Positions 38,948 to 50,153 of a stretch of 64,000 nucleotides of DNA are shown here, piece by piece. Positions within the stretch are counted from its first letter, which is position 1; each line of letters starts with the position of its first letter. Under the pieces are notes generated by a model. It had not been told where the DNA came from. It searched no databases and saw nothing but the letters and a program-made list of their open reading frames with translations. The position numbers and the translations under genes are program-made. Source of the stretch: Leptospiraceae bacterium (GTDB taxonomy: Bacteria > Spirochaetota > Leptospiria > Turneriellales > Turneriellaceae); NCBI GenBank assembly GCA_020440825.1, contig JAGRNJ010000001.1:54089-118088 (forward strand), in the 5' to 3' direction.

Positions 38948-40050
38948 TTTTCGTAAGATCGGTATACCTTTTGCAGTAAAGAACTTGGTGTTCTCTCGCT
39001 CAGTTCTGGTAAATTAAAAAAATCCAATTCGAGTCCAGTTGGCAATGATTTTAACGTCAAATGGTAGACCTGTACAGTAATTGCATGGTTTGTGATCGTA
39101 TGAGAAACTTTGATGGCTAAGCGATTGGCCTGTGAAAGTAAAGAATCGAATATACTGGGCAGAAGACTGTATTTTGACTCTGCCGTATTGGCTAACTGCA
39201 ATAAGGAGGGAGGGCCAAGATGACCTTTGAGAAATTTAAATGATTCATAACGATGAACCCCGAATTGGTTGTTTAGTTCAAGCAGCAGAATAGACCAGCT
39301 GACTCTCACTTTCTCTGGCTTTATTTTCGGCAATGGAAAACGAGCATGATCACCATTCTGCCCGGTTCGACAATACTTAAGAAAAGGGCATTTTTCACAA
39401 AGCGGATTTCTGACAGTACAGACTTTTTGCCCGAGTTCCATGACCGCTTCGTTCGTTTCTCCCGGCTTTTCACCAGCGACCAGTTGCTGCATAAACTTCT
39501 CTGCCTCGTTAAATAGTCTTTTGTCATTTTGCGGTAATTCTTTTCTCAAAAGACGGGCAGCGATTCTGATTACATTGCCATCGACAACCGGAACCTTTAG
39601 ACCATAACAAATCGACGCGATTGCTGCAGCGGTATAATCGCCTATCGACGGAATACCAAGCAACTCTGGCATTGTCATTGGCATAGTGGCATGATATCGT
39701 TCCATTATGAATTTCGCACCTTTTCTAAGATTTCTTGCTCTGGCATAATAGCCGAGACCTGCCCACGCCCGCATCACTTCATCTTCAGTAGAGCCGGCAA
39801 GTGTAGATAAATTCGGAAATATCTCTAAAAATTTTTGAAGTTTTGGCAGGGCGGCACTCATTCGTGTCTGCTGCAACGCAACTTCTGCAACCCAGACCCG
39901 GTAGGGATTTCTATTGCGACGAAAAAAATGGTCGCTGCGATTCTGTTCGAACCAAAGATGCAAAGCACGATAAAGCAGCTTGATATCTAGCAACTGCAAA
40001 GAACTATTGGTTTTCTGGCTCAGTTTTTTTTCCCTTAAAATTAAAAACAT
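38923..40050 (-). CDS. mutY: A/G-specific adenine glycosylase MutY
   Basis: 375 residues. Catalytic E56 (NPYRVWVAEVALQQT), the helix-hairpin-helix LLGIPSIGDYTAAAI, catalytic D157 (VVDGNV) and the [4Fe-4S] cysteines C211, C218, C221 and C227 in C-x6-C-x2-C-x5-C spacing are all present. A C-terminal NUDIX-like domain for 8-oxoG recognition follows from about 240. It removes A mispaired with 8-oxoG. The ATG overlaps the transporter gene by 47 bp. A shorter start after that stop is possible without loss of the domain. Confidence 0.94.
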   Translation of the reverse strand: MFLILREKKLSQKTNSSLQLLDIKLLYRALHLWFEQNRSDHFFRRNRNPYRVWVAEVALQQTRMSAALPKLQKFLEIFPNLSTLAGSTEDEVMRAWAGLGYYARARNLRKGAKFIMERYHATMPMTMPELLGIPSIGDYTAAAIASICYGLKVPVVDGNVIRIAARLLRKELPQNDKRLFNEAEKFMQQLVAGEKPGETNEAVMELGQKVCTVRNPLCEKCPFLKYCRTGQNGDHARFPLPKIKPEKVRVSWSILLLELNNQFGVHRYESFKFLKGHLGPPSLLQLANTAESKYSLLPSIFDSLLSQANRLAIKVSHTITNHAITVQVYHLTLKSLPTGLELDFFNLPELSERTPSSLLQKVYRSYENYRDGFRN

Positions 40051-41305
40051 AAATCATAAGAGCTGCCATTAAAAAACAAAAACCAGGTATTACTGTGAAA
40101 GTTATTTTGATTCCAGAAAGTGCAGATTCACTTTGAATTGAATTCGCCAGAAATCCTGTTAGAGCCAGAACCTGACCAACAATAAATGCGGCAACCGCCA
40201 TGCCACTTTTATTCATGAATGTAAATATCGAAAAAAATACTCCATCATGACCGGTTTCTGAAATTTGTGCTACGACGGCAGGGGTGTAAGTTAATGCTGA
40301 ACCAGCGCCTGCCCCGACCAGAAAACTGGCCGGGAAAATACTCCAGTATGGGAGGTATTGAATAAAAAACATTAAACCCACACCAATGGTCATCATGAAT
40401 TGACCAATTAGCCAGAAACTCTTAAGTTGCACTTTACCGAAATGAATCCAAATCGGAATGCATATACTTGCCGAAATAATAAAGATAGCAGGAACAGCAG
40501 AACCGAGGTCTTTTTTTCCCATCACATACTCAGTGAAGTATAATGAAGCTGCCAGCATCACAGATGCCCCAATCTGATTTAAAAAGCTGATTGAGCTGAG
40601 CCAGCGCATTTGCCGGTTGGCAAGAACTGTCTTAAATGACTCCCCGAACGAAACAGATACTTCTACTTTTTTCTCTGGCTCTTTGAGAAAAAATAATGGC
40701 AATAGTATAATAAATGCAGCCAGAATAGTAACGCCGGTCAAAGAGTCGGTAACTTCCCTTACCAGATTCAGCGGAATGAGTATCGTTAACATGAGTGCAC
40801 CGGCTATCACCCCTGCATTTTCTGATATTGTTCTGCCTCCGAATAATTTCAGACGAGTTTCCATATTCTCTGATAGCTCTGCGCCCAGAGAGTAGTGAGG
40901 CACATATAGAAAGGTAAGTGCAGTAAAGAAAACGATCAACCAGAATGCAAACCAGAACTCCTTATTTTCAGCGGGAGAATACCAGAGAGCCAAAAAAGAC
41001 AAAGCCAGAACAGGGGCAGAAAAAATAATAAGCCTTTTTCTCTTGCCTGATTTTTTTTTCTGGAAATCGCTGAACCACCCAATAAGCGGATCATTGACAG
41101 CATCCCACAATCGGGAAACTAAAAAAACAGTGCCGACAAATGCCGGTGCCAGCAATAGAATATCTGTAGCATATTTGAGTAAATAATTTGCTACCAGAAA
41201 CTGAAAATAACCGCCGGCAAGAATCGGTGTACAGTATATCCATGGAATCCATGAGAATCTATTTTTCGGCACGTGGCATAAAAAGATTGCAGGCCGAAGT
41301 TTCAA
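40004..41305 (-). CDS. MFS transporter, GPH (glycoside-pentoside-hexuronide) type
   Basis: About 433 residues with roughly 12 membrane helices. The SRLWDAVNDPLIGWFSD motif in the first cytoplasmic loop is the hallmark of the MelB/GPH branch of MFS_2 carriers, usually cation:sugar symporters. Some members move lysolipids, and neighbours here are lipid enzymes, so the substrate is open. No in-frame ATG precedes the first helix. TTG 41305 and GTG 41272 are the candidate starts, and GTG would keep all helices. It is divergent from the DagK gene. Confidence 0.85.
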   Translation of the reverse strand: MKLRPAIFLCHVPKNRFSWIPWIYCTPILAGGYFQFLVANYLLKYATDILLLAPAFVGTVFLVSRLWDAVNDPLIGWFSDFQKKKSGKRKRLIIFSAPVLALSFLALWYSPAENKEFWFAFWLIVFFTALTFLYVPHYSLGAELSENMETRLKLFGGRTISENAGVIAGALMLTILIPLNLVREVTDSLTGVTILAAFIILLPLFFLKEPEKKVEVSVSFGESFKTVLANRQMRWLSSISFLNQIGASVMLAASLYFTEYVMGKKDLGSAVPAIFIISASICIPIWIHFGKVQLKSFWLIGQFMMTIGVGLMFFIQYLPYWSIFPASFLVGAGAGSALTYTPAVVAQISETGHDGVFFSIFTFMNKSGMAVAAFIVGQVLALTGFLANSIQSESALSGIKITFTVIPGFCFLMAALMIYVFNFKGKKTEPENQ

Positions 41306-41324
41306 TCACTTTCAGGAGTTAAAC

Positions 41325-42350
41325 ATGCCTATCTCTAAACAGAAAATTGAACCCAAAATACTCTTGAACCCTGCTTCAGGCGGCGGCAATGTCAAAGAAA
41401 GAATGGCTCAATTGCAGCACATGTTTCCCAATTTGACACATAGCATATTTATAACCAATTCTGAAAAAGATTTGTATAAAAAAGCAGTCGATTTTGCGAA
41501 AACCAAATGTCCACTATATATATCTGGCGGTGATGGAACTCTGGTTATTGTTTTGAATGCACTCATCGATAATCAGCTGAACACTCCCCTGCTTTTTCTA
41601 GGAACAGGCAGCAGCAATGATATAGCACTTCATCTCGGTATAAAACAGCTCGAAGCGGCGAGAAATTCCCTCTCACACAAACCGTGCAAAGTTGATATAG
41701 GAAAAATAGACACTGCTGATAACCGAACTCATTTTCTAGGACAGGTAAACCTGGGTCTCGGAGCGTTTGTGAATCATTTTGTTGAGCAGAAGAAAAAAAA
41801 ATATTCCCTTGCCTATCGTTTTCAAGAAGTTGTCGGCTTTTTTGCTATTGTGAAAGCATTTCTTTTTAATTCGGCCTCAATTTACGCGAAACTTGATATT
41901 GAATTATGCTCACCACTTAAACCTGAAGTCTTACTAAATTTGAAAACCTTGCAATTAGACAAAAAGAGTCTAATTATAAAAGATCACTTTGATATTATTC
42001 TGATGGCAAATATTAAATACTGGGCAGGCGGAAAAATATTCAATTCCCGAGGAAGTATTATCGATGAACAATTAAACTTGATTTTGATTCAAAAAGGAAA
42101 ATTCTTTAGAATGCTGCGCATTTTACTGGCAGCGGGTAAAGGGAACATAGAGTCATATCTAAAGCCCGGAACCGGGGTGTTTAGTATACCTTTTCGCAAA
42201 GCCGTAATTTCTACTGAAAAAAAGTTCTTAATTCAGGCAGATGGAGAACTTTTGTCAGATCATAATGGTTCAAAATATTTTGACAAACTTGAAGTCTCAG
42301 TGGCCAATCAAAAAGTAGATTTCTACAGAAATATTGAAATAGAAATATAA
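41325..42350 (+). CDS. Diacylglycerol/lipid kinase family protein
   Basis: 341 residues. NPASGGG (15-21), SGGDGTL (67-73) and GTGSSNDIA (93-101) are the nucleotide-binding motifs of the DagK/sphingosine kinase family. The Shine-Dalgarno AGGAG is seven bases before the ATG. The beta-sandwich C-terminal domain carries the LIQADGELL segment. It would phosphorylate diacylglycerol or a related lipid using ATP at the inner membrane. YegS-type or undecaprenol-type specificity cannot be separated by eye. Confidence 0.9.
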   Translation: MPISKQKIEPKILLNPASGGGNVKERMAQLQHMFPNLTHSIFITNSEKDLYKKAVDFAKTKCPLYISGGDGTLVIVLNALIDNQLNTPLLFLGTGSSNDIALHLGIKQLEAARNSLSHKPCKVDIGKIDTADNRTHFLGQVNLGLGAFVNHFVEQKKKKYSLAYRFQEVVGFFAIVKAFLFNSASIYAKLDIELCSPLKPEVLLNLKTLQLDKKSLIIKDHFDIILMANIKYWAGGKIFNSRGSIIDEQLNLILIQKGKFFRMLRILLAAGKGNIESYLKPGTGVFSIPFRKAVISTEKKFLIQADGELLSDHNGSKYFDKLEVSVANQKVDFYRNIEIEI

Positions 42351-42389
42351 AACAATCGAGTGGTCAAAGAACCCGCTATACAAATCATT

Positions 42390-42421
42390 TTTGTGAATCG
42401 TTGCCTATATCCCTTCACAAA
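42390..42421. terminator. Inverted repeat, possible bidirectional terminator
   Basis: TTTGTGAA (42390-42397) and TTCACAAA (42414-42421) are exact reverse complements around a 16-base loop, in the 95-bp gap between the convergent DagK and DUF2007 genes. A/T runs flank both sides, so it could end both transcripts, though the stem is A/T-rich and weak. Confidence 0.4.
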
Positions 42422-42445
42422 GAAATTTTCAGTTAAATGTAATGC

Positions 42446-42700
42446 TTAATCTTCGTATTCGATCGATAAAAGGTGCAATGTCGTCTCTTCATGCATGACC
42501 GGCACTTGAACTTCTACCCCGCCAATAAAATTGCCAGTGAGTTCTGGAATTGCACCCCCATGCTCAAAACGAATGAAGGCCGGAATTCCATTTGCAGCCA
42601 ACCGTTCTTTGATTATATGACCTTCAAACGGGGTATTGACCCGTGCAATCGTTATAAGCTCCTGGTCATTGTGCGCCGGTGGCAGGCTGCTTGTATTCAC
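42446..42700 (-). CDS. DUF2007-type small protein at the end of the nqr operon
   Basis: 84 residues from a GTG at 42700. Earlier in-frame starts would overlap nqrM even more. The core ITIARVNTPFEGHIIKERLA and GIPAFIRFEHG match the DUF2007 pattern (putative signal-transducing or binding domain). The gene overlaps nqrM by 35 bp in another frame, with a GGGGAG stretch upstream as a possible ribosome site, so translation is probably coupled. A link with NQR assembly or regulation is suggested only by position. Confidence 0.75.
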   Translation of the reverse strand: MNTSSLPPAHNDQELITIARVNTPFEGHIIKERLAANGIPAFIRFEHGGAIPELTGNFIGGVEVQVPVMHEETTLHLLSIEYED

Positions 42701-42887
42701 AATTCGGATTTTCTTCTCCCCTCTCACAGAATTCACAGGACATTTCGACACCACCACCTAACGAAGCTATTTTTTTCAGACCACCACAAGAGCCATGAAT
42801 TGGTTTATTTTGAAAAATGACGCCAACTGCCATAATGGTGAACGCCACACCTACAATTAACATTGCAATTAAAATTACTGGTAGCAT
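42666..42887 (-). CDS. nqrM: Na+-NQR maturation factor NqrM
   Basis: 73 residues. One N-terminal membrane helix (about 3-25) is followed by GSCGGL and a Cys cluster (C34, C51, C54, C63), the layout of NqrM/DUF539. The protein is known to be needed for inserting the iron centre between NqrD and NqrE. It starts two bases after apbE, matching its usual place at the end of nqr operons. Confidence 0.92.
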   Translation of the reverse strand: MLPVILIAMLIVGVAFTIMAVGVIFQNKPIHGSCGGLKKIASLGGGVEMSCEFCERGEENPNCEYKQPATGAQ

Positions 42888-42889
42888 AG

Positions 42890-43987
42890 TTACTCCTTAG
42901 GTAAAGAAATTAAAGATTCGAAATTTTGGCTAGTTTTTTCGGTGAGAATCCCTTTTTCATCTCGAAGAATCAGCATATATTCCAGATTTTGTAATTCTGC
43001 GAGATTCTCTATCATTTCTTTTGATAATGTCATAAAGGCTGTCGCATAGGCATCTGCTGTCAAGCAGTTCTCAGCTATCACCACACTGGCAGCAATAGAA
43101 TTATCCACAGGATAACCATTTTTTGCATCAACAGTATGTGAATAAAACCTGCCTTCCCATTCAAAGAAGTTTCTATAATCACCAGAACCTGCCATTGCCA
43201 TGTTTTTTAGCAATAGAATTCTCTGTAAATTGGCTCCCGGCATAGAATTGCGCAAAGGTTTTTCGATTCCGATACGCCAACCGTGCTGGCTGCCCTTTCC
43301 CGAAGTTCCTACCACAGTTAGATCTCCGCCTATTTCAAAATAAAGATTGTTTATACCGATTTTTATCAATTCTTCTCGTATAGAATCAATCGCAGCACCT
43401 TTTGCAATAGAAGAAAGGTCAATATACATATTGTTTGATTCTTTCAAAATAAAGCCCGGCTTAAATTTTAATTTATTGTAGCCGACAGCTTTTAATGCTT
43501 CTGAAATCTGGTGCTGTTCAGGAGGTTTTATGGTTCCCAGCTCTTGTAAATTTTTTTGTATATGAGCCTTTGACCCAGGACCGAACCCCCAGAGATTAAC
43601 TATTGGGCCTACTGTTATATCATAGCGGCCGTTGGTCAATTTAGAAATATTAACCGCTTCCAGTAAAATATTCTCTAGAGCAGGTGAAATTTTGATCCAT
43701 TCATTTGCTGCAGCTGAGTTCAATAAAGACAATTCAGAATCGGGGTCGTAAGTTGAATAAACCTTATTCAGTGAAATCAGTTTATTTTCTATTATATTTT
43801 GAACATCACTGTTTTCAAGCGAGTCAGCTGAACTGAATTTTGCAGTCCAGGTTGTACCCATCGTTGAGCCTTGTAAAGTAACGTACGGGCGTGCACAAAA
43901 ACCTGTGAAAATAAGAAAGGCCGCTGTAGCAGCGGCCAATGGAAATTTTATCAATAACCTGGTTCTTACAAAATTAACCAAAGTCAT
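42890..43987 (-). CDS. apbE: FAD:protein FMN transferase ApbE
   Basis: 365 residues from ATG 43987 (the preceding codon is TTG). The N-terminal hydrophobic stretch ends at a possible lipidation Cys (TGFC), as in many periplasmic ApbE lipoproteins. GSTMGTTW, the KGAAID segment, GSGDYRNFF and [11 protein letters not shown] are family motifs for FAD and Mg binding. It attaches FMN to threonines of NqrB and NqrC. It overlaps the nqrF stop by 14 bp, so co-expression with its targets is direct. Confidence 0.95.
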   Translation of the reverse strand: MTLVNFVRTRLLIKFPLAAATAAFLIFTGFCARPYVTLQGSTMGTTWTAKFSSADSLENSDVQNIIENKLISLNKVYSTYDPDSELSLLNSAAANEWIKISPALENILLEAVNISKLTNGRYDITVGPIVNLWGFGPGSKAHIQKNLQELGTIKPPEQHQISEALKAVGYNKLKFKPGFILKESNNMYIDLSSIAKGAAIDSIREELIKIGINNLYFEIGGDLTVVGTSGKGSQHGWRIGIEKPLRNSMPGANLQRILLLKNMAMAGSGDYRNFFEWEGRFYSHTVDAKNGYPVDNSIAASVVIAENCLTADAYATAFMTLSKEMIENLAELQNLEYMLILRDEKGILTEKTSQNFESLISLPKE

Positions 43988-45194
43988 CAAATTTAATGTT
44001 CTCAGGTTCTACCCCAAGTTCATCCAGCATTTTCATTACAGCAGAAAGCATCATTGGCGGTCCACAAAGGTAATACTCAATATCTTCGGGTGCCGGATGT
44101 TTCAACAGATATTCATTCTTGACCACTTCATGAATAAAGCCTGTGTAGCCGGTCCAGTTATCTTCTGGCAAAGGTTCTGAAAGCGCAGTAAACCATTTGA
44201 AGTTGTCATGTTTTGACTGCAATCCGTCGAAGTCTTCTACATAAAACATTTCCCGTAAACTTCTTGCACCATACCAGAAGGTAATTTTTCGTTTCGAATT
44301 CAAACGCATCAATTGATCAAAAATATGCGAGCGCATTGGTGCCATACCAGCACCCCCGCCGATAAAGCACATTTCTGCCTGGGTCTCATTGGCAAAAAAC
44401 TCACCAAAAGGCCCAGAAATAGTAACTTTATCACCCGGTTTAAGATTGAAAATATACGACGACATAATTCCCGGTGGAACATTCGTCTTAGGCGGCGGAG
44501 TCGCAATACGGACATTCAGCATAATTATCCCTTTTTCTTCAGGATAACTGGCCATAGAATACGCTCTGAATACTTCTTCTTTCACAACAGATTTATATTG
44601 CCAGAGATTAAACGCATCCCATGCATCTCTGTATTCAGGCTCAACACTGATATCCTTATAATCAACTGTATGTGGCGGACATTCAATTTGAATGTATCCT
44701 CCGGCTCGAAAATCTACATTTTCGCCGGCAGGCAATTCAAGAATAAGCTCTTTAATAAAAGTAGCTACATTGGCATTTGATTTAACAGTACATTCCCATT
44801 TCTTAACACCAAATACTTCTTCGGGTACTTCGATTTTCATGTTTTGCTTGCAGGTTACCTGGCAAGAGAGCCTTTCGCCTTCTTTGGCAGCTTTACGATT
44901 AATATGGCTTTCTTCAGTGGGCAAGATGTCCCCGCCACCTTCAAAGACTTTGACTTTGCACTGCGCGCATGTCCCTCCGCCACCACAGGCCGAAGATACG
45001 AAGATTTTATTATTTGCGAGTACATTCAGTAATTTACCGCCCGCAGGTACTTCCAGTTTTTTAGAACTGTCACCATTGATCTCGATAACGATGTTCCCTG
45101 TGCTGACCAGTTTGGCTCTGGCAACCAGAATCATGCCTACTAAAAAAAGCACGATGATCGTGAATAAGGTTACTCCTAGAACTATTTCAATCAT
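43974..45194 (-). CDS. nqrF: Na+-NQR subunit F (NADH dehydrogenase, 2Fe-2S/FAD)
   Basis: 406 residues. One N-terminal helix anchors the protein. The ferredoxin domain has C70, C76, C79 and C111 for a [2Fe-2S] cluster. The FAD-binding RAYSMAS motif and the NADH-binding [12 protein letters not shown] segment follow, and the end is typical (FDDFG). It accepts electrons from NADH and passes them to the membrane subunits on the cytoplasmic side. Confidence 0.97.
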   Translation of the reverse strand: MIEIVLGVTLFTIIVLFLVGMILVARAKLVSTGNIVIEINGDSSKKLEVPAGGKLLNVLANNKIFVSSACGGGGTCAQCKVKVFEGGGDILPTEESHINRKAAKEGERLSCQVTCKQNMKIEVPEEVFGVKKWECTVKSNANVATFIKELILELPAGENVDFRAGGYIQIECPPHTVDYKDISVEPEYRDAWDAFNLWQYKSVVKEEVFRAYSMASYPEEKGIIMLNVRIATPPPKTNVPPGIMSSYIFNLKPGDKVTISGPFGEFFANETQAEMCFIGGGAGMAPMRSHIFDQLMRLNSKRKITFWYGARSLREMFYVEDFDGLQSKHDNFKWFTALSEPLPEDNWTGYTGFIHEVVKNEYLLKHPAPEDIEYYLCGPPMMLSAVMKMLDELGVEPENIKFDDFG

Positions 45195-45214
45195 GTCGTT
45201 CTCCTATGTTGCCT

Positions 45215-45826
45215 TTACAGCTGAATTCCTGAAAAAGCCATAAATGCCAAAGACATCAGACCCACTGTAATAAATGTAATACCGAGACCTTTCAAACCAT
45301 CGGGTACATGGCTGTAGTCCATTTTCTCACGTATTCCTGCGAGGGTAACAATTGCCAGAGCCCAGCCTACGCCCGAACCCAGGCCAAACACGATACTCTC
45401 CATGTGATTGTAATCTCGCTCAACCATGAACAAAGTGCCACCCAAGATTGCACAGTTCACAGTGATCAGGGGCAGAAAGATGCCCAGTGAATTATACAAA
45501 GCTGGAAAAAATTTATCGAGTGTCATCTCGAGAATTTGAACAATTGCCGCGATAACGCTGATATAACAAATTAAACCAAGGAAAGTAAGGTTAACATTCG
45601 GAAAGCCCGCCCAGCTCAATGCACCCTCTTGCAGCAAATGCTTAAAGATCAGGTTATTGGCCGGTACCGTTATTGTTTGTACAACGATAACAGCAATCCC
45701 CAGACCAAAGGCAGTCTCGACTTTCTTCGATACTGCAAGAAAAGTACACATGCCTAAGAAAAAGGCAAGTGCCATATTTTCAATAAATACAGCTTTAATA
45801 AAGAGACTTAAGTAATCTTCTAACAT
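45215..45826 (-). CDS. nqrE: Na+-NQR subunit E
   Basis: 203 residues with six membrane helices. C27 (LGMCTFLAV) and C125 (TVNCAILGG) sit at the inverted positions known to bind, together with NqrD, the intramembrane iron centre. The start shares one base with the nqrD stop (TAATG), so translation is coupled. Length matches the family. Confidence 0.96.
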   Translation of the reverse strand: MLEDYLSLFIKAVFIENMALAFFLGMCTFLAVSKKVETAFGLGIAVIVVQTITVPANNLIFKHLLQEGALSWAGFPNVNLTFLGLICYISVIAAIVQILEMTLDKFFPALYNSLGIFLPLITVNCAILGGTLFMVERDYNHMESIVFGLGSGVGWALAIVTLAGIREKMDYSHVPDGLKGLGITFITVGLMSLAFMAFSGIQL

Positions 45827-46446
45827 TAGCTAGCTCCCACCTGGTCTTTTTTCCAGGTTCTTAATCCCCATATAAACAGGCCAATTAAAAAGAATGCACT
45901 TGGGGGCAACAACATCAATCCGTTCCCCTGGTACCAGCCACCTTCATTGATGGGATTTAATATCGAAATACCGAATAATTTTCCTGCTCCGAATAATTCC
46001 CGCAAAAAGCCTACAGCAATAAGCACGATACTATAGCCAAGACCGTTGCCAATACCGTCGAGAAAACTTAAACCGGGCGGATTCTTCATAGCGAATGCCT
46101 CTGCCCTACCCATCACAATACAATTCGTGATAATCAGGCCCACAAACACTGATAACTGTTTGCTGATATCGTACATATATGCTTTAATCACCTGGTCTGC
46201 CAGAATCACTAAACTGGCAATAATGGTCATCTGCACGATAATTCGAATTGAGCTTGGAATCTGATTTCGAATTACACTGACAAAGAAATTTGAGAAAGCA
46301 ACCACTAGTATTACGGCAATACTCATTACCATGGTGGTTTCCATTTTTGAAGTAACGGCCAGCGCACTGCAGATACCCAGAATCTGCAGAGCAATTGGGT
46401 TTTCGTCAAAAATGGGCTTGAATAAAACGTCTTTCGCTTTAGCCAT
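45826..46446 (-). CDS. nqrD: Na+-NQR subunit D
   Basis: 206 residues, six helices, homologous to NqrE with opposite topology. C26 (LGICSALAV) and C109 ([10 protein letters not shown]) are the other half of the iron site. It overlaps nqrC by eight bases and shares one base with nqrE. Confidence 0.96.
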   Translation of the reverse strand: MAKAKDVLFKPIFDENPIALQILGICSALAVTSKMETTMVMSIAVILVVAFSNFFVSVIRNQIPSSIRIIVQMTIIASLVILADQVIKAYMYDISKQLSVFVGLIITNCIVMGRAEAFAMKNPPGLSFLDGIGNGLGYSIVLIAVGFLRELFGAGKLFGISILNPINEGGWYQGNGLMLLPPSAFFLIGLFIWGLRTWKKDQVGAS

Positions 46447-47254
46447 TGTTCTCTCCTTTGGTTGAAGTCTCTGCTTTCAACCCGAGTTCGCTACGCAATG
46501 TATTGAGGTATTTTCCGAAACCCTGTTCACCGAGCCAGAATTCTATGGTGCCGCTTACACCGCGACTGGTAATTGTCGCCCCCGCAAGCCCATCAATCTG
46601 GTGTTTGGCATTGGCAGATTCGTTGTTTACTTCACCTTTGATCACTCTCAATTGCATTTCACCATTCTCTGCAAAAGCCTTTTTTCCCTGCCAAATTTTT
46701 TGCCAGCGTGGGTTTTCAATCTCACCACCAAGACCGGGAGTCTCCCCGTGCTCATAGAAGGTGATACCACGCACGGTTTTAAGGTCTTTATCAAGAGATA
46801 TAAACCCGTACATGGTTGACCAAAGCCCTTTTCCAAATATTGGCAATACAATCTGGTCAAGCTCGCCGGCTGTATTTTTAATCAGATAAATCACATAGAC
46901 CGATGCAACTCTTTTGATGTCACCGGTATCCACTTTGGGGTCGAGTTCAATATTTTTGCCGGGACTTTTTGCTGCTTTTCGATCATCATAAGTCTTGACA
47001 TTAAAATCAGAAACAACCTCGCCTGTTTTTATATTGATTGCCCGGGTTTCTATCGTCTCAAAAGTTTTGTTGATATCAATTCCGGGTTTATACAAATCAG
47101 CAGCGACAAGAATATTCTTCTGTCTATCTAATTCTTTATTGATTGCCTGGGGTTTACTAAGAGCTACTGCCGCAGCCGATACAACGACTGAGAATATAAC
47201 ACAAAGCAAAAACGCTACCAAGAGGGTTTTTTTAACTGAATCATGCGATGCCAC
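46439..47254 (-). CDS. nqrC: Na+-NQR subunit C (covalent FMN)
   Basis: 271 residues: one N-terminal helix and a periplasmic flavodomain. The flavinylation motif is DGLAGAT with T227 as the FMN acceptor, which is the ApbE target consensus. [14 protein letters not shown] is also conserved. It relays electrons within the complex on the outer face. Its start overlaps nqrB by 14 bases. Confidence 0.97.
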   Translation of the reverse strand: MASHDSVKKTLLVAFLLCVIFSVVVSAAAVALSKPQAINKELDRQKNILVAADLYKPGIDINKTFETIETRAINIKTGEVVSDFNVKTYDDRKAAKSPGKNIELDPKVDTGDIKRVASVYVIYLIKNTAGELDQIVLPIFGKGLWSTMYGFISLDKDLKTVRGITFYEHGETPGLGGEIENPRWQKIWQGKKAFAENGEMQLRVIKGEVNNESANAKHQIDGLAGATITSRGVSGTIEFWLGEQGFGKYLNTLRSELGLKAETSTKGENNG

Positions 47255-48521
47255 TGCGTGCTCTCCTTCTATTGATATTTGATTTTACTACCATAAAGTC
47301 GAAAGTCGGGGCAAACACGTTTGCAAACAGAATTGCAAGCATCATGCCTTCGGGAAAGGCCGGATTGATGACCCTGATTAAGGTCACCATTAGACCAATC
47401 AAGCCCCCGTACCAGTATTTGGCAGTTTCTGTCATTGCGGCAGAAACAGGATCAGTAGCCATAAACACCAGACCAAACGCCCAGCCACCAATTACAGCAT
47501 GCCAGAAGAATGGAACATTAAAGAATAAATTTGTTTCTGAACCAATTAGATTCAACATCGTCGTGAAAACTGCGGTGCTGATAAAAACAGATACCATGAT
47601 TCGCCATGAGCCAATGCCGGTCAGAGTAAGTATTCCTGCACCTAACAGAGCGGCAAGTGTCGAAGTTTCTCCCATTGAGCCGGGTATAAACCCAAGGAAC
47701 GCTGCCAACCATTTTGTTGTTGCAGGGTCATAAGATTGTACAAAAGGAAACATATTTTTGAATGCATCGAGAGTTGCCCAGTTGCCAGTGATGATTTCCT
47801 GTATCCCGCCAATGCTGGCTTGTGCAAGAGGGGTTGCTCCCGCAAAACCTTCTGCTGCAACCCAGACCGAATCTCCTGAAATTTCCTGAGGGTAAGCAAA
47901 GAATAGAAATGCCCGTGCCGTCAAAGCCGGATTCAGGAAGTTCATGCCGGTTCCACCAAAAACCTCTTTGCCAAGTACGACAGCAAATGAGATACCAATC
48001 GCAACCTGCCACAGGGGTATAGTGGCCGGTAAGATCAGCGGGAATAGAATCCCGGTTACCAGAAAGCCTTCATTGACTTCATGTTTGCGTACAGAAGCAA
48101 AAATTACTTCCCAAAAGCCACCAACAATGTTGGTAACCAGAAACACCGGAACAAAATACAAAGCGCCATGCAAAATGTTCGCAAGATGATTCATCGGGTC
48201 AAACGGGAGCCCTAAAGAAACCAGAATCGCTGCTCTCCAGCCCGGTACAGTTTCCAGACCCATACCTGTGATAGCAGCATTTGCCTGAAAACCGGTATTA
48301 TACAGAGCCATAAACCCGGCAGGAGCCAGAGATACGGCAACTGTAATCATCAGTCTCTTGAGATCAAGGCTGTCCCTGACATGCGTGATTCCCTTAGCGA
48401 CAATTCCTGGAGTATACAGAAAAGTATCAACAAGTTCATAAAGTGCATGAAATTTGTGCAGTTTACCGCCTTTTTCAAAGGATGGTGCTGCTTTATCGAG
48501 GGCATTTCTGAGCATCTTCAT
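47241..48521 (-). CDS. nqrB: Na+-NQR subunit B (covalent FMN, sodium pathway)
   Basis: 426 residues with about ten helices. EGFAGAT places the covalently bound FMN on T230, close to the family consensus with E for the usual D. The [17 protein letters not shown] segment is conserved near the riboflavin/sodium region. It is the main sodium-translocating subunit. It follows nqrA by six bases and overlaps nqrC. Confidence 0.97.
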   Translation of the reverse strand: MKMLRNALDKAAPSFEKGGKLHKFHALYELVDTFLYTPGIVAKGITHVRDSLDLKRLMITVAVSLAPAGFMALYNTGFQANAAITGMGLETVPGWRAAILVSLGLPFDPMNHLANILHGALYFVPVFLVTNIVGGFWEVIFASVRKHEVNEGFLVTGILFPLILPATIPLWQVAIGISFAVVLGKEVFGGTGMNFLNPALTARAFLFFAYPQEISGDSVWVAAEGFAGATPLAQASIGGIQEIITGNWATLDAFKNMFPFVQSYDPATTKWLAAFLGFIPGSMGETSTLAALLGAGILTLTGIGSWRIMVSVFISTAVFTTMLNLIGSETNLFFNVPFFWHAVIGGWAFGLVFMATDPVSAAMTETAKYWYGGLIGLMVTLIRVINPAFPEGMMLAILFANVFAPTFDFMVVKSNINRRRARSGIA

Positions 48522-48527
48522 AGATAA

Positions 48528-49916
48528 TTATTCTCCCTTTTCAATCAGGTTTAAAGTTTCCCTTAAATACCTGTCATAATTCTGTTTGCCAGGACAGACA
48601 AAAGTACAAAGTGCAAGATCTTCTTCGACCAACTCTAAAGCACCGAGATTAGCAGACATCTCTGTGTTGTGCATCAAAAGAGCCTTTAACAGCGGGGTAG
48701 GCAAAATATCGAGGGGCATCACTGACTCATACATTCCCACAGGAACCAGTGCACGCTCACTTCCCTCACGAGAAGAGGTAAACGGAAACTTTATTCCCGG
48801 CAGCAATTTTGCGACAAATGTGCGTTTCACAGAGAATTTGTCTAAACCCGGTCTCTGCCAGCCGAGTAAAACTCTTTCTCTTCCTTCTTTAATAACACTC
48901 ACCTGATTGTGGTATTTACCGAGAAACTGATTCGGCTCAGCAGCAATGTGCCCGTTCAAGACCGAGCCTGATATGACACGATTTTCACCTTCTTTTAATT
49001 CGCCATTTGTAAGCTGTGATAAATTTGCTCCCAGCCTGGTTCTTAACAAACGAGGTTTTTCTACCTGTGGTCCTGCGAGCGAAATGATTCTTTCTACAGA
49101 AATTCTACCGGTCAGAAATAATGAGCCAATCGCAATTACATCCTGATAGCCAATTTGCCAGACGGTCTTGTTTTCACTGACCGGGTCTAAAAAGTGGATG
49201 TGCGTTCCGGCAAGCCCTGCAGGGTGAGGACCATCAAATTGCGCCAGCGTCAACCCCGACATTTCCCGATCTTTGAGCACCAGGCCTTCTTTTCGACCAA
49301 CACAAACGTAAGTCGTACCATCGGTTAATTTGCTCAAAACTTTGCATCCCGCAGAAAATTCATTGAACCGCTGGCCAATAATCATCGATGCCGGCGGAGC
49401 CAGAGGGTTGGTATCTATGGCAGTGATAAATAAAGAATGGGGTTTATCAGAAGGATTCGCAACTTTACCATAAGGACGACTTCTCAAAGAAACCCATTGT
49501 CCTGATTTCAGCAATTGATCTTGTATTTTTTCTTTCGATAACCCACCAAGTGCATCTTGAGAGAACGTCTCAAAGGTTACCTCATCGTTGCCTTCTACAG
49601 ATATAACAATTGACTGGAATGAACGCTTCTCGCCCCGATTCACGGCTTTGACGACACCCGCCGCTGGGGAATTATAGGTGACACCCTCTATTTTCTTATC
49701 TTCGAAGAGAGGTTGGCCCATCTTAACCCGGTCACCTTCAGTGACCAGCATGGTGGGCTTCATGCCTATATAGTCGCTGCCCAGCAGAGCTACCTCTGTG
49801 ACAGAACTGGCATCTGACAAACTGATTTCAGGCTCCCCCGTTATGGGAAGGTTCAAGCCCTTACTTATTTTAATGTGCTTGCTTATGCCGATCGATTTAT
49901 TGGTTACATCATTCAT
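48528..49916 (-). CDS. nqrA: Na+-NQR subunit A
   Basis: A 462-residue soluble subunit on the cytoplasmic face, involved in quinone or inhibitor binding. The N-terminal [12 protein letters not shown] and [20 protein letters not shown] segments and the C-terminal [15 protein letters not shown] match the family at full length. It is the first gene of the operon. The 237-bp upstream gap is A/T-rich and must hold the promoter, but I see no convincing -35/-10 pair there (only a TATAGT on the minus strand). Confidence 0.96.
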   Translation of the reverse strand: MNDVTNKSIGISKHIKISKGLNLPITGEPEISLSDASSVTEVALLGSDYIGMKPTMLVTEGDRVKMGQPLFEDKKIEGVTYNSPAAGVVKAVNRGEKRSFQSIVISVEGNDEVTFETFSQDALGGLSKEKIQDQLLKSGQWVSLRSRPYGKVANPSDKPHSLFITAIDTNPLAPPASMIIGQRFNEFSAGCKVLSKLTDGTTYVCVGRKEGLVLKDREMSGLTLAQFDGPHPAGLAGTHIHFLDPVSENKTVWQIGYQDVIAIGSLFLTGRISVERIISLAGPQVEKPRLLRTRLGANLSQLTNGELKEGENRVISGSVLNGHIAAEPNQFLGKYHNQVSVIKEGRERVLLGWQRPGLDKFSVKRTFVAKLLPGIKFPFTSSREGSERALVPVGMYESVMPLDILPTPLLKALLMHNTEMSANLGALELVEEDLALCTFVCPGKQNYDRYLRETLNLIEKGE

Positions 49917-50153
49917 GTCGAGTTCCCGGATGCATTTTTATATGCGATCTATCTCCGTTCTTCTATAATTTCAAGGGCATTCTGTGTAAAAAATACCCCG
50001 GATCGAAAAAAACTATATCAGAAAAGCCCGTTATGATGTACAGAATTTTCACCAACATAGTACAGTTTTTTAAGATTTACTGACATCTTCATCATGACTT
50101 AAAATTAAGTTCTATAAAATTTCTTCCGTATATTTCAGAAAATTCTGGAGACT

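Noticed and set aside
38923..40050. Frameshift or gene fusion at the mutY/transporter overlap
   Set aside because: Both frames are intact with full domain content; a 47-bp overlap or a later mutY start explains the layout.
47248..47733. 161-codon plus-strand frame
   Set aside because: Antisense shadow of nqrB.
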